A stretch of DNA of 64,000 nt from Limanda limanda (Eukaryota; Chordata; Actinopteri; Pleuronectiformes; Pleuronectidae). The stretch's first letter is position 1. The number at the start of each line of letters is the position of its first letter. Made by a program: the position numbers and the translations under genes. Location: assembly GCF_963576545.1 (NCBI RefSeq), contig NW_026870413.1:62001-126000 (forward strand), written 5' to 3'. The notes under the pieces are model-generated. The model made no database searches, was not told the DNA's origin, and saw only the letters and a list, made by a program, of their open reading frames with translations. Positions 35,128 to 49,800 of this stretch are shown here, piece by piece.

Positions 35128-38100
35128 CAAGTAGGCTCTACCCCCACTAAATGGGGTAGCGCGCATCGATCGGTACCATCCTTGAGCTTCTCCGACTTTC
35201 GGAAGGGTTAGGGTTAGGGTTAGGGATGAAAGCACATAGGAGAAAGAGATATTCTTGAATAACTTTTTTTGTGAAGGTCGGAGAGACTTGCAAGTAGGCT
35301 CTACCCCCACTAAATGGGGTAGCGCGCATCGATCGGTACCATCCTTGAGCTTCTCCGACTTTCGGAAGGGTTAGGGTTAGGGTTAGGGATGAAAGCACAT
35401 AGGAGAAAGAGATATTCTTGAATAACTTTTTTTGTGAAGGTCGGAGAGACTTGCAAGTAGGCTCTACCCCCACTAAATGGGGTTGCGCGCATCGATCGGT
35501 ACCATCCTTGAGCTTCTCCGACTTTCGGAAGGGTTAGGGTTAGGGTTAGGGATGAAAGCACATAGGAGAAAGAGATATTCTTGAATAACTTTTTTTGTGA
35601 AGGTCGGAGAGACTTGGAAAGTGGTTGCATCTGGACTAATTTGGGTCCTGCAGATCGATTGGTACCATCCCCGAGCTTGTACGACCTTCGGAAGAGGTCG
35701 ACCGACGAAATTCCCCCAAATCTGAGGAGATATTCTTGAATAACTTTTTTTGTGAAGGTCGGAGAGACTTGCAAGTAGGCTCTACCCCCACTAAATGGGG
35801 TTGCGCGCATCGATCGGTACCATCCTTGAGCTTCTCCGACTTTCGGAAGGGTTAGGGTTAGGGTAAGGGATGAAAGCACATAGGAGAAAGAGATATTCTT
35901 GAATAACTTTTTTTGTGAAGGTCGGAGAGACTTGCAAGTAGGCTCTACCCCCACTAAATGGGGTAGCGCGCATCGATCGGTACCATCCTTGAGCTTCTCC
36001 GACTTTCGGAAGGGTTAGGGTTAGGGTTAGGGATGAAAGCACATAGGAGAAAGAGATATTCTTGAATAACTTTTTTTGTGAAGGTCGGAGAGACTTGCAA
36101 GTAGGCTCTACCCCCACTAAATGGGGTAGCGCGCATCGATCGGTACCATCCTTGAGCTTCTCCGACTTTCGGAAGGGTTAGGGTTAGGGTTAGGGATGAA
36201 AGCACATAGGAGAAAGAGATATTCTTGAATAACTTTTTTTGTGAAGGTCGGAGAGACTTGGAAAGTGGTTGCATCTGGACTAATTTGGGTCCTGCGGATC
36301 GATTGGTACCATCCCCGAGCTTGTACGACCTTCGGAAGAGGTCGACCGACGAAATTTCCCCAAATCTGAGGAGATATTCTTGAATAACTTTTTTTGTGAA
36401 GGTCGGAGAGACTTGCAAGTAGGCTCTACCCCCACTAAATGGGGTAGCGCGCATCGATCGGTACCATCCTTGAGCTTCTCCGACTTTCGGAAGGGTTAGG
36501 GTTAGGGTTAGGGATGAAAGCACATAGGAGAAAGAGATATTCTTGAATAACTTTTTTTGTGAAGGTCGGAGAGACTTGCAAGTAGGCTCTACCCCCACTA
36601 AATGGGGTAGCGCGCATCGATCGGTACCATCCTTGAGCTTCTCCGACTTTCGGAAGGGTTAGGGTTAGGGTTAGGGATGAAAGCACATAGGAGAAAGAGA
36701 TATTCTTGAATAACTTTTTTTGTGAAGGTCGGAGAGACTTGGAAAGTGGTTGCATCTGGACTAATTTGGGTCCTGCGGATCGATTGGTACCATACCCGAG
36801 CTTGTACGACCTTCGGAAGAGGTCGACCGACGAAATTCCCCCAAATCTGAGGAGATATTCTTGAATAACTTTTTTTGTGAAGGTCGGAGAGACTTGCAAG
36901 TAGGCTCTACCCCCACTAAATGGGGTAGCGCGCATCGATCGGTACCATCCTTGAGCTTCTCCGACTTTCGGAAGGGTTAGGGTTAGGGTTAGGGATGAAA
37001 GCACATAGGAGAAAGAGATATTCTTGAATAACTTTTTTTGTGAAGGTCGGAGAGACTTGCAAGTAGGCTCTACCCCCACTAAATGGGGTAGCGCGCATCG
37101 ATCGGTACCATCCTTGAGCTTCTCCGACTTTCGGAAGGGTTAGGGTTAGGGTTAGGGATGAAAGCACATAGGAGAAAGAGATATTCTTGAATAACTTTTT
37201 TTGTGAAGGTCGGAGAGACTTGCAAGTAGGCTCTACCCCCACTAAATGGGGTTGCGCGCATCGATCGGTACCATCCTTGAGCTTCTCCGACTTTCGGAAG
37301 GGTTAGGGTTAGGGTTAGGGATGAAAGCACATAGGAGAAAGAGATATTCTTGAATAACTTTTTTTGTGAAGGTCGGAGAGACTTGGAAAGTGGTTGCATC
37401 TGGACTAATTTGGGTCCTGCAGATCGATTGGTACCATCCCCGAGCTTGTACGACCTTCGGAAGAGGTCGACCGACGAAATTCCCCCAAATCTGAGGAGAT
37501 ATTCTTGAATAACTTTTTTTGTGAAGGTCGGAGAGACTTGCAAGTAGGCTCTACCCCCACTAAATGGGGTAGCGCGCATCGATCGGTACCATCCTTGAGC
37601 TTCTCCGACTTTCGGAAGGGTTAGGGTTAGGGTTAGGGATGAAAGCACATAGGAGAAAGAGATATTCTTGAATAACTTTTTTTGTGAAGGTCGGAAAGAC
37701 TTGGAAAGTGGTTGCATCTGGACTAATTTGGGTCCTGCGAATCGATTGGTACCATCCCCGAGCTTGTACGACCTTCGGAAGAGGTCGACCGACGAAATTC
37801 CCCCAAATCTGAGGAGATATTCTTGAATAACTTTTTTTGTGAAGGTCGGAGAGACTTGCAAGTAGGCTCTACCCCCACTAAATGGGGTAGCGCGCATCGA
37901 TCGGTACCATCCTTGAGCTTCTCCGACTTTCGGAAGGGTTAGGGTTAGGGATGAAAGCACATAGGAGAAAGAGATATTCTTGAATAACTTTTTTTGTGAA
38001 GGTCGGAGAGACTTGCAAGTAGGCTCTACCCCCACTAAATGGGGTAGCGCGCATCGATCGGTACCATCCTTGAGCTTCTCCGACTTTCGGAAGGGTTAGG

Positions 38101-41100
38101 GTTAGGGTTAGGGATGAAAGCACATAGGAGAAAGAGATATTCTTGAATAACTTTTTTTGTGAAGGTCGGAGAGACTTGGAAAGTGGTTGCATCTGGACTA
38201 ATTTGGGTCCTGCGGATCGATTGGTACCATCCCCGAGCTTGTACGACCTTCGGAAGAGGTCGACCGACGAAATTCCCCCAAATCTGAGGAGATATTCTTG
38301 AATAACTTTTTTTGTGAAGGTCGGAGAGACATGCAAGTAGGCTCTACCCCCACTAAATGGGGTTGCGCGCATCGATCGGTACCATCCTTGAGCTTCTCCG
38401 ACTTTCGGAAGGGTTAGGGTTAGGGTTAGGGATGAAAGCACATAGGAGAAAGAGATATTCTTGAATAACTTTTTTTGTGAAGGTCGGAGAGACTTGCAAG
38501 TAGGCTCTACCCCCACTAAATGGGGTAGCGCGCATCGATCGGTACCATCCTTGAGCTTCTCCGACTTTCGGAAGGGTTAGGGTTAGGGTTAGGGATGAAA
38601 GCACATAGGAGAAAGAGATATTCTTGAATAACTTTTTTTGTGAAGGTCGGAGAGACTTGCAAGTAGGCTCTACCCCCACTAAATGGGGTAGCGCGCATCG
38701 ATCGGTACCATCCTTGAGCTTCTCCGACTTTCGGAAGGGTTAGGGTTAGGGTTAGGGATGAAAGCACATAGGAGAAAGAGATATTCTTGAATAACTTTTT
38801 TTGTGAAGGTCGGAGAGACTTGCAAGTAGGCTCTACCCCCACTAAATGGGGTAGCGCGCATCGATCGGTACCATCCTTGAGCTTCTCCGACTTTCGGAAG
38901 GGTTAGGGTTAGGGTTAGGGATGAAAGCACATAGGAGAAAGAGATATTCTTGAATAACTTTTTTTGTGAAGGTCGGAGAGACTTGCAAGTAGGCTCTACC
39001 CCCACTAAATGGGGTAGCGCGCATCGATCGGTACCATCCTTGAGCTTCTCCGACTTTCGGAAGGGTTAGGGTTAGGGTTAGGGATGAAAGCACATAGGAG
39101 AAAGAGATATTCTTGAATAACTTTTTTTGTGAAGGTCGGAGAGACTTGGAAAGTGGTTGCATCTGGACTAATTTGGGTCCTGCGGATCGATTGGTACCAT
39201 CCCCGAGCTTGTACGACCTTCGGAAGAGGTCGACCGACGAAATTCCCCCAAATCTGAGGAGATATTCTTGAATAACTTTTTTTGTGAAGGTCGGAGAGAC
39301 TTGCAAGTAGGCTCTACCCCCACTAAATGGGGTAGAGCGCATCGATCGGTACCATCCTTGAGCTTCTCCGACTTTCGGAAGGGTTAGGGTTAGGGTTAGG
39401 GATGAAAGCACATAGGAGAAAGAGATATTCTTGAATAACTTTTTTTGTGAAGGTCGGAGAGACTTGCAAGTAGGCTCTACCCCCACTAAATGGGGTAGCG
39501 CGCATCGATCGGTACCATCCTTGAGCTTCTCCGACTTTCGGAAGGGTTAGGGTTAGGGTTAGGGATGAAAGCACATAGGAGAAAGAGATATTCTTGAATA
39601 ACTTTTTTTGTGAAGGTCGGAGAGACTTGCAAGTAGGCTCTACCCCCACTAAATGGGGTTGCGCGCATCGATCGGTACCATCCTTGAGCTTCTCCGACTT
39701 TCGGAAGGGTTAGGGTTAGGGTTAGGGATGAAAGCACATAGGAGAAAGAGATATTCTTGAATAACTTTTTTTGTGAAGGTCGGAGAGACTTGGAAAGTGG
39801 TTGCATCTGGACTAATTTGGGTCCTGCAGATCGATTGGTACCATCCCCGAGCTTGTACGACCTTCGGAAGAGGTCGACCGACGAAATTCCCCCAAATCTG
39901 AGGAGATATTCTTGAATAACTTTTTTTGTGAAGGTCGGAGAGACTTGCAAGTAGGCTCTACCCCCACTAAATGGGGTTGCGCGCATCGATCGGTACCATC
40001 CTTGAGCTTCTCCGACTTTCGGAAGGGTTAGGGTTAGGGTAAGGGATGAAAGCACATAGGAGAAAGAGATATTCTTGAATAACTTTTTTTGTGAAGGTCG
40101 GAGAGACTTGCAAGTAGGCTCTACCCCCACTAAATGGGGTAGCGCGCATCGATCGGTACCATCCTTGAGCTTCTCCGACTTTCGGAAGGGTTAGGGTTAG
40201 GGTTAGGGATGAAAGCACATAGGAGAAAGAGATATTCTTGAATAACTTTTTTTGTGAAGGTCGGAGAGACTTGCAAGTAGGCTCTACCCCCACTAAATGG
40301 GGTAGCGCGCATCGATCGGTACCATCCTTGAGCTTCTCCGACTTTCGGAAGGGTTAGGGTTAGGGTTAGGGATGAAAGCACATAGGAGAAAGAGATATTC
40401 TTGAATAACTTTTTTTGTGAAGGTCGGAGAGACTTGCAAGTAGGCTCTACCCCCACTAAATGGGGTAGCGCGCATCGATCGGTACCATCCTTGAGCTTCT
40501 CCGACTTTCGGAAGGGTTAGGGTTAGGGTTAGGGATGAAAGCACATAGGAGAAAGAGATATTCTTGAATAACTTTTTTTGTGAAGGTCGGAGAGACTTGG
40601 AAAGTGGTTGCATCTGGACTAATTTGGGTCCTGCGGATCGATTGGTACCATACCCGAGCTTGTACGACCTTCGGAAGAGGTCGACCGACGAAATTCCCCC
40701 AAATCTGAGGAGATATTCTTGAATAACTTTTTTTGTGAAGGTCGGAGAGACTTGCAAGTAGGCTCTACCCCCACTAAATGGGGTAGCGCGCATCGATCGG
40801 TACCATCCTTGAGCTTCTCCGACTTTCGGAAGGGTTAGGGTTAGGGTTAGGGATGAAAGCACATAGGAGAAAGAGATATTCTTGAATAACTTTTTTTGTG
40901 AAGGTCGGAGAGACTTGCAAGTAGGCTCTACCCCCACTAAATGGGGTAGCGCGCATCGATCGGTACCATCCTTGAGCTTCTCCGACTTTCGGAAGGGTTA
41001 GGGTTAGGGTTAGGGATGAAAGCACATAGGAGAAAGAGATATTCTTGAATAACTTTTTTTGTGAAGGTCGGAGAGACTTGCAAGTAGGCTCTACCCCCAC

Positions 41101-44100
41101 TAAATGGGGTTGCGCGCATCGATCGGTACCATCCTTGAGCTTCTCCGACTTTCGGAAGGGTTAGGGTTAGGGTTAGGGATGAAAGCACATAGGAGAAAGA
41201 GATATTCTTGAATAACTTTTTTTGTGAAGGTCGGAGAGACTTGGAAAGTGGTTGCATCTGGACTAATTTGGGTCCTGCAGATCGATTGGTACCATCCCCG
41301 AGCTTGTACGACCTTCGGAAGAGGTCGACCGACGAAATTCCCCCAAATCTGAGGAGATATTCTTGAATAACTTTTTTTGTGAAGGTCGGAGAGACTTGCA
41401 AGTAGGCTCTACCCCCACTAAATGGGGTAGCGCGCATCGATCGGTACCATCCTTGAGCTTCTCCGACTTTCGGAAGGGTTAGGGTTAGGGTTAGGGATGA
41501 AAGCACATAGGAGAAAGAGATATTCTTGAATAACTTTTTTTGTGAAGGTCGGAGAGACTTGGAAAGTGGTTGCATCTGGACTAATTTGGGTCCTGCGAAT
41601 CGATTGGTACCATCCCCGAGCTTGTACGACCTTCGGAAGAGGTCGACCGACGAAATTCCCCCAAATCTGAGGAGATATTCTTGAATAACTTTTTTTGTGA
41701 AGGTCGGAGAGACTTGCAAGTAGGCTCTACCCCCACTAAATGGGGTAGCGCGCATCGATCGGTACCATCCTTGAGCTTCTCCGACTTTCGGAAGGGTTAG
41801 GGTTAGGGTTAGGGATGAAAGCACATAGGAGAAAGAGATATTCTTGAATAACTTTTTTTGTGAAGGTCGGAGAGACTTGCAAGTAGGCTCTACCCCCACT
41901 AAATGGGGTAGCGCGCATCGATCGGTACCATCCTTGAGCTTCTCCGACTTTCGGAAGGGTTAGGGTTAGGGTTAGGGATGAAAGCACATAGGAGAAAGAG
42001 ATATTCTTGAATAACTTTTTTTGTGAAGGTCGGAGAGACTTGGAAAGTGGTTGCATCTGGACTAATTTGGGTCCTGCGGATCGATTGGTACCATCCCCGA
42101 GCTTGTACGACCTTCGGAAGAGGTCGACCGACGAAATTCCCCCAAATCTGAGGAGATATTCTTGAATAACTTTTTTTGTGAAGGTCGGAGAGACTTGCAA
42201 GTAGGCTCTACCCCCACTAAATGGGGTAGCGCGCATCGATCGGTACCATCCTTGAGCTTCTCCGACTTTCGGAAGGGTTAGGGTTAGGGTTAGGGATGAA
42301 AGCACATAGGAGAAAGAGATATTCTTGAATAACTTTTTTTGTGAAGGTCGGAGAGACTTGCAAGTAGGCTCTACCCCCACTAAATGGGGTAGCGCGCATC
42401 GATCGGTACCATCCTTGAGCTTCTCCGACTTTCGGAAGGGTTAGGGTTAGGGTTAGGGATGAAAGCACATAGGAGAAAGAGATATTCTTGAATAACTTTT
42501 TTTGTGAAGGTCGGAGAGACTTGGAAAGTGGTTGCATCTGGACTAATTTGGGTCCTGCGGATCGATTGGTACCATCCCCGAGCTTGTACGACCTTCGGAA
42601 GAGGTCGACCGACGAAATTCCCCCAAATCTGAGGAGATATTCTTGAATAACTTTTTTTGTGAAGGTCGGAGAGACTTGCAAGTAGGCTCTACCCCCACTA
42701 AATGGGGTAGCGCGCATCGATCGGTACCATCCTTGAGCTTCTCCGACTTTCGGAAGGGTTAGGGTTAGGGTTAGGGATGAAAGCACATAGGAGAAAGAGA
42801 TATTCTTGAATAACTTTTTTTGTGAAGGTCGGAGAGACTTGCAAGTAGGCTCTACCCGCACTAAATGGGGTAGCGCGCATCGATCGGTACCATCCTTGAG
42901 CTTCTCCGACTTTCGGAAGGGTTAGGGTTAGGGTTAGGGATGAAAGCACATAGGAGAAAGAGATATTCTTGAATAACTTTTTTTGTGAAGGTCGGAGAGA
43001 CTTGCAAGTAGGCTCTACCCCCACTAAATGGGGTAGCGCGCATCGATCGGTACCATCCTTGAGCTTCTCCGACTTTCGGAAGGGTTAGGGTTAGGGTTAG
43101 GGATGAAAGCACATAGGAGAAAGAGATATTCTTGAATAACTTTTTTTGTGAAGGTCGGAGAGACTTGCAAGTAGGCTCTACCCCCACTAAATGGGGTAGC
43201 GCGCATCGATCGGTACCATCCTTGAGCTTCTCCGACTTTCGGAAGGGTTAGGGTTAGGGTTAGGGATGAAAGCACATAGGAGAAAGAGATATTCTTGAAT
43301 AACTTTTTTTGTGAAGGTCGGAGAGACTTGTAAAGTGGTTGCATCTGGACTAATTTGGGTCCTGCGGATCGATTGGTACCATCCCCGAGCTTGTACGACC
43401 TTCGGAAGAGGTCGACCGACGAAATTCCCCCAAATCTGAGGAGATATTCTTGAATAACTTTTTTTGTGAAGGTCGGAGAGACTTGCAAGTAGGCTCTACC
43501 CCCACTAAATGGGGTAGCGCGCATCGATCGGTACCATCCTTGAGCTTCTCCGACTTTCGGAAGGGTTAGGGTTAGGGTTAGGGATGAAAGCACATAGGAG
43601 AAAGAGATATTCTTGAATAACTTTTTTTGTGAAGGTCGGAGAGACTTGCAAGTAGGCTCTACCCCCACTAAATGGGGTAGCGCGCATCGATCGGTACCAT
43701 CCTTGAGCTTCTCCGACTTTCGGAAGGGTTAGGGTTAGGGTTAGGGATGAAAGCACATAGGAGAAAGAGATATTCTTGAATAACTTTTTTTGTGAAGGTC
43801 GGAGAGACTTGCAAGTAGGCTCTACCCCCACTAAATGGGGTTGCGCGCATCGATCGGTACCATCCTTGAGCTTCTCCGACTTTCGGAAGGGTTAGGGTTA
43901 GGGATGAAAGCACATAGGAGAAAGAGATATTCTTGAATAACTTTTTTTGTGAAGGTCGGAGAGACTTGGAAAGTGGTTGCATCTGGACTAATTTGGGTCC
44001 TGCAGATCGATTGGTACCATCCCCGAGCTTGTACGACCTTCGGAAGAGGTCGACCGACGAAATTCCCCCAAATCTGAGGAGATATTCTTGAATAACTTTT

Positions 44101-46210
44101 TTTGTGAAGGTCGGAGAGACTTGCAAGTAGGCTCTACCCCCACTAAATGGGGTTGCGCGCATCGATCGGTACCATCCTTGAGCTTTTCCGACTTTCGGAA
44201 GGGTTAGGGTTAGGGTAAGGGATGAAAGCACATAGGAGAAAGAGATATTCTTGAATAACTTTTTTTGTGAAGGTCGGAGAGACTTGCAAGTAGGCTCTAC
44301 CCCCACTAAATGGGGTAGCGCGCATCGATCGGTACCATCCTTGAGCTTCTCCGACTTTCGGAAGGGTTAGGGTTAGGGTTAGGGATGAAAGCACATAGGA
44401 GAAAGAGATATTCTTGAATAACTTTTTTTGTGAAGGTCGGAGAGACTTGCAAGTAGGCTCTACCCCCACTAAATGGGGTAGCGCGCATCGATCGGTACCA
44501 TACTTGAGCTTCTCCGACTTTCGGAAGGGTTAGGGTTAGGGTTAGGGATGAAAGCACATAGGAGAAAGAGATATTCTTGAATAACTTTTTTTGTGAAGGT
44601 CGGAGAGACTTGGAAAGTGGTTGCATCTGGACTAATTTGGGTCCTGCGGATCGATTGGTACCATCCCCGAGCTTGTACGACCTTCGGAAGAGGTCGACCG
44701 ACGAAATTCCCCCAAATCTGAGGAGATATTCTTGAATAACTTTTTTTGTGAAGGTCGGAGAGACTTGCAAGTAGGCTCTACCCCCACTAAATGGGGTAGC
44801 GCGCATCGATCGGTACCATCCTTGAGCTTCTCCGACTTTCGGAAGGGTTAGGGTTAGGGTTAGGGATGAAAGCACATAGGAGAAAGAGATATTCTTGAAT
44901 AACTTTTTTTGTGAAGGTCGGAGAGACTTACAAGTAGGCTCTACCCCCACTAAATGGGGTAGCGCGCATCGATCGGTACCATCCTTGAGCTTCTCCGACT
45001 TTCGGAAGGGTTAGGGTTAGGGTTAGGGATGAAAGCACATAGGAGAAAGAGATATTCTTGAATAACTTTTTTTGTGAAGGTCGGAGAGACTTGGAAAGTG
45101 GTTGCATCTGGACTAATTTGGGTCCTGCGGATCGATTGGTACCATACCCGAGCTTGTACGACCTTCGGAAGAGGTCGACCGACGAAATTCCCCCAAATCT
45201 GAGGAGATATTCTTGAATAACTTTTTTTGTGAAGGTCGGAGAGACTTGCAAGTAGGCTCTACCCCCACTAAATGGGGTAGCGCGCATCGATCGGTACCAT
45301 CCTTGAGCTTCTCCGACTTTCGGAAGGGTTAGGGTTAGGGTTAGGGATGAAAGCACATAGGAGAAAGAGATATTCTTGAATAACTTTTTTTGTGAAGGTC
45401 GGAGAGACTTGCAAGTAGGCTCTACCCCCACTAAATGGGGTAGCGCGCATCGATCGGTACCATCCTTGAGCTTCTCCGACTTTCGGAAGGGTTAGGGTTA
45501 GGGTTAGGGATGAAAGCACATAGGAGAAAGAGATATTCTTGAATAACTTTTTTTGTGAAGGTCGGAGAGACTTGCAAGTAGGCTCTACCCCCACTAAATG
45601 GGGTTGCGCGCATCGATCGGTACCATCCTTGAGCTTCTCCGACTTTCGGAAGGGTTAGGGTTAGGGTTAGGGATGAAAGCACATAGGAGAAAGAGATATT
45701 CTTGAATAACTTTTTTTGTGAAGGTCGGAGAGACTTGGAAAGTGGTTGCATCTGGACTAATTTGGGTCCTGCAGATCGATTGGTACCATCCCCGAGCTTG
45801 TACGACCTTCGGAAGAGGTCGACCGACGAAATTCCCCCAAATCTGAGGAGATATTCTTGAATAACTTTTTTTGTGAAGGTCGGAGAGACTTGCAAGTAGG
45901 CTCTAGCCCCACTAAATGGGGTAGCGCGCATCGATCGGTACCATCCTTGAGCTTCTCCGACTTTCGGAAGGGTTAGGGTTAGGGTTAGGGATGACAGCAC
46001 ATAGGAGAAAGAGATATTCTTGAATAACTTTTTTTGTGAAGGTCGGAGAGACTTGGAAAGTGGTTGCATCTGGACTAATTTGGGTCCTGCGAATCGATTG
46101 GTACCATCCCCGAGCTTGTACGACCTTCGGAAGAGGTCGACCGACGAAATTCCCCCAAATCTGAGGAGATATTCGTGAATAACTTTTTTTGTGAAGGTCG
46201 GAGAGACTTG
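35128..46210 (+). repeat. Three tandem copies of a 4.18-kb higher-order repeat
   Basis: Copies are 35128-39303 (4176 bp), 39304-43485 (4182 bp) and 43486 to about 46210 (incomplete). B units start at 35617, 36261, 36742, 37386, 37704, 38179, 39149; 39793, 40600, 41244, 41562, 42043, 42524, 43331; 43969, 44613, 45094, 45738, 46056. The 157-bp A units are at 37859 and 43812. Anchors: CTGCAG B plus GGTAAGGG A (35617/39793/43969), CATACCCGAG B (36742/40600/45094) and TGCGAATCG B (37704/41562/46056). The middle copy lacks one 318-bp B+A pair in its first half and gains one in its second half, so copies 1 and 3 agree where copy 2 differs. Confidence 0.9.
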
Positions 46211-46854
46211 CAAGTAGGCTCAACCCCCACTAAATGGGGTAGCGCGCATCGATCGGTATTATCCTTGAGCTTCTCCGACTTTCGGAAGGGTTAGGGTTAG
46301 GGTTAGGGATGAAAGCACATAGGAGAAAGAGATATTCTTGAATAACTTTTTTTGTGAAGGTCGGAGAGACTTGCAAGTAGGCTCTACCCCCACTAAATGG
46401 GGTAGCGCGCATCGATCGGTACCATCCTTGAGCTTCTCCGACTTTCGGAAGGGTTAGGGTTAGGGTTAGGGATGAAAGCACATAGGAGAAAGAGATATTC
46501 TTGAATAACTTTTTTTGTGAAGGTCGGAGAGACTTGGAAAGTGGTTTCATCTGGACTAATTTGGGTCCTGCGGATCGATTGGTACCATCCCCGAGCTTGT
46601 ACGACCTTCGGAAGAGGTCGACCGACGAAATTCCCCCAAATCTGAGGAGATATTCTTGAATAACTTTTTTTGTGAAGGTCGGAGAGACTTGCAAGTAGGC
46701 TCTACCCCCACTAAATGGGGTAGCGCGCATCGATCGGTACCATCCTTGAGCTTCTCCGTCTTTCGGAAGGGTTAGGGTTAGGGTTAGGGATGAAAGCACA
46801 TAGGAGAAAGAGATATTCTTGAATAACTTTTTTTGTGAAGGTCGGAGAGACTTG
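45893..46854 (+). repeat. Transition zone with many private substitutions
   Basis: Six units (A 45893, B 46056, A 46211, A 46374, B 46537, A 46692) join the 4.18-kb HOR to the right-hand domain. Private changes: C to G at 46,906-1000 (i.e. 45906), A to C at 45995, T to G at 46175, T to A at 46222, ACC to ATT at 46259-46260, G to T at 46547. The A at 46692 has CTCCGTC (46759), a variant shared only with right-domain units 47167 and 49399. Elsewhere a unit usually has no private change, so this is the most diverged stretch of the window. Confidence 0.8.
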
Positions 46855-49800
46855 CAAGTAGGCTCTACCCCCACTAAATGGGGTAGCGCGCATCGATCAG
46901 TACCATCCTTGAGCTTCTCCGACTTTCGGAAGGGTTAGGGTTAGGGATGAAAGCACATAGGAGAAAGAGATATTCTTGAATAACTTTTTTTGTGAAGGTC
47001 GGAGAGACTTGGAAAGTGGTTGCATCTGGACTAATTTGGGTCCTGCGGATCGATTGGTACCATCCCCGAGCTTGTACGACCTTCGGAAGAGGTCGACCGA
47101 CGAAATTCCCCCAAATCTGAGGAGATATTCTTGAATAACTTTTTTTGTGAAGGTCGGAGAGACTTGCAAGTAGGCTCTACCCCCACTAAATGGGGTAGCG
47201 CGCATCGATCTGTACCATCCTTGAGCTTCTCCGTCTTTCGGAAGGGTTAGGGTTAGGGATGAAAGCACATAGGAGAAAGAGATATTCTTGAATAACTTTT
47301 TTTGTGAAGGTCGGAGAGACTTGGAAAGTGGTTGCATCTGGACTAATTTGGGTCCTGCGGATCGATTGGTACCATCCCCGAGCTTGTACGACCTTCGGAA
47401 GAGGTCGACCGACGAAATTCCCCCAAATCTGAGGAGATATTCTTGAATAACTTTTTTTGTGAAGGTCGGAGAGACTTGCAAGTAGGCTCTACCCCCACTA
47501 AATGGGGTAGCGCGCATCGATCGGTACCATCCTTGAGCTTCTCCGACTTTCGGAAGGGTTAGGGTTAGGGTTAGGGATGAAAGCACATAGGAGAAAGAGA
47601 TATTCTTGAATAACGTTTTTTGTGAAGGTCGGAGAGACTTGCAAGTAGGCTCTACCCCCACTAAATGGGGTAGCGCGCATCGATCGGTACCATCCTTGAG
47701 CTTCTCCGACTTTCGGAAGGGTTAGGGTTAGGGTTAGGGATGAAAGCACATAGGAGAAAGAGATATTCTTGAATAACTTTTTTTGTGAAGGTCGGAGAGA
47801 CTTGCAAGTAGGCTCTACCCCCACTAAATGGGGTTGCGCGCATCGATCGGTACCATCCTTGAGCTTCTCCGACTTTCGGAAGGGTTAGGGTTAGGGTTAG
47901 GGATGAAAGCACATAGGAGAAAGAGATATTCTTGAATAACTTTTTTTGTGAAGGTCGGAGAGACTTGGAAAGTGGTTGCATCTGGACTAATTTGGGTCCT
48001 GCAGATCGATTGGTACCATCCCCGAGCTTGTACGACCTTCGGAAGAGGTCGACCGACGAAATTCTTCCAAATCTGAGGAGATATTCTTGAATAACTTTTT
48101 TTGTGAAGGTCGGAGAGACTTGCAAGTAGGCTCTACCCCCACTAAATGGGGTAGCGCGCATCGATCGGTACCATCCTTGAGCTTCTCCGACTTTCGGAAG
48201 GGTTAGGGTTAGGGTTAGGGATGAAAGCACATAGGAGAAAGAGATATTCTTGAATAACTTTTTTGGTGAAGGTCGGAGAGACTTGCAAGTAGGCTCTACC
48301 CCCACTAAATGGGGTAGCGCGCATCGATCGGTACCATCCTTGAGCTTCTCCGACTTTCGGAAGGGTTAGGGTTAGGGTTAGGGATGAAAGCACATAGGAG
48401 AAAGAGATATTCTTGAATAACGTTTTTTGTGAAGGTCGGAGAGACTTGCAAGTAGGCTCTACCCCCACTAAATGGGGTAGCGCGCATCGATCGGTACCAT
48501 CCTTGAGCTTCTCCGACTTTCGGAAGGGTTAGGGTTAGGGTTAGGGATGAAAGCACATAGGAGAAAGAGATATTCTTGAATAACTTTTTTTGTGAAGGTC
48601 GGAGAGACTTGCAAGTAGGCTCTACCCCCACTAAATGGGGTTGCGCGCATCGATCGGTACCATCCTTGAGCTTCTCCGACTTTCGGAAGGGTTAGGGTTA
48701 GGGTTAGGGATGAAAGCACATAGGAGAAAGAGATATTCTTGAATAACTTTTTTTGTGAAGGTCGGAGAGACTTGGAAAGTGGTTGCATCTGGACTAATTT
48801 GGGTCCTGCAGATCGATTGGTACCATCCCCGAGCTTGTACGACCTTCGGAAGAGGTCGACCGACGAAATTCCCCCAAATCTGAGGAGATATTCTTGAATA
48901 ACTTTTTTTGTGAAGGTCGGAGAGACTTGCAAGTAGGCTCTACCCCCACTAAATGGGGTAGCGCGCATCGATCGGTACCATCCTTGAGCTTCTCCGACTT
49001 TCGGAAGGGTTAGGGTTAGGGATGAAAGCACATAGGAGAAAGAGATATTCTTGAATAACTTTTTTTGTGAAGGTCGGAGAGACTTGCAAGTAGGCTCTAC
49101 CCCCACTAAATGGGGTAGCGCGCATCGATCAGTACCATCCTTGAGCTTCTCCGACTTTCGGAAGGGTTAGGGTTAGGGATGAAAGCACATAGGAGAAAGA
49201 GATATTCTTGAATAACTTTTTTTGTGAAGGTCGGAGAGACTTGGAAAGTGGTTGCATCTGGACTAATTTGGGTCCTGCGGATCGATTGGTACCATCCCCG
49301 AGCTTGTACGACCTTCGGAAGAGGTCGACCGACGAAATTCCCCCAAATCTGAGGAGATATTCTTGAATAACTTTTTTTGTGAAGGTCGGAGAGACTTGCA
49401 AGTAGGCTCTACCCCCACTAAATGGGGTAGCGCGCATCGATCTGTACCATCCTTGAGCTTCTCCGTCTTTCGGAAGGGTTAGGGTTAGGGATGAAAGCAC
49501 ATAGGAGAAAGAGATATTCTTGAATAACTTTTTTTGTGAAGGTCGGAGAGACTTGGAAAGTGGTTGCATCTGGACTAATTTGGGTCCTGCGGATCGATTG
49601 GTACCATCCCCGAGCTTGTACGACCTTCGGAAGAGGTCGACCGACGAAATTCCCCCAAATCTGAGGAGATATTCTTGAATAACTTTTTTTGTGAAGGTCG
49701 GAGAGACTTGCAAGTAGGCTCTACCCCCACTAAATGGGGTAGCGCGCATCGATCGGTACCATCCTTGAGCTTCTCCGACTTTCGGAAGGGTTAGGGTTAG

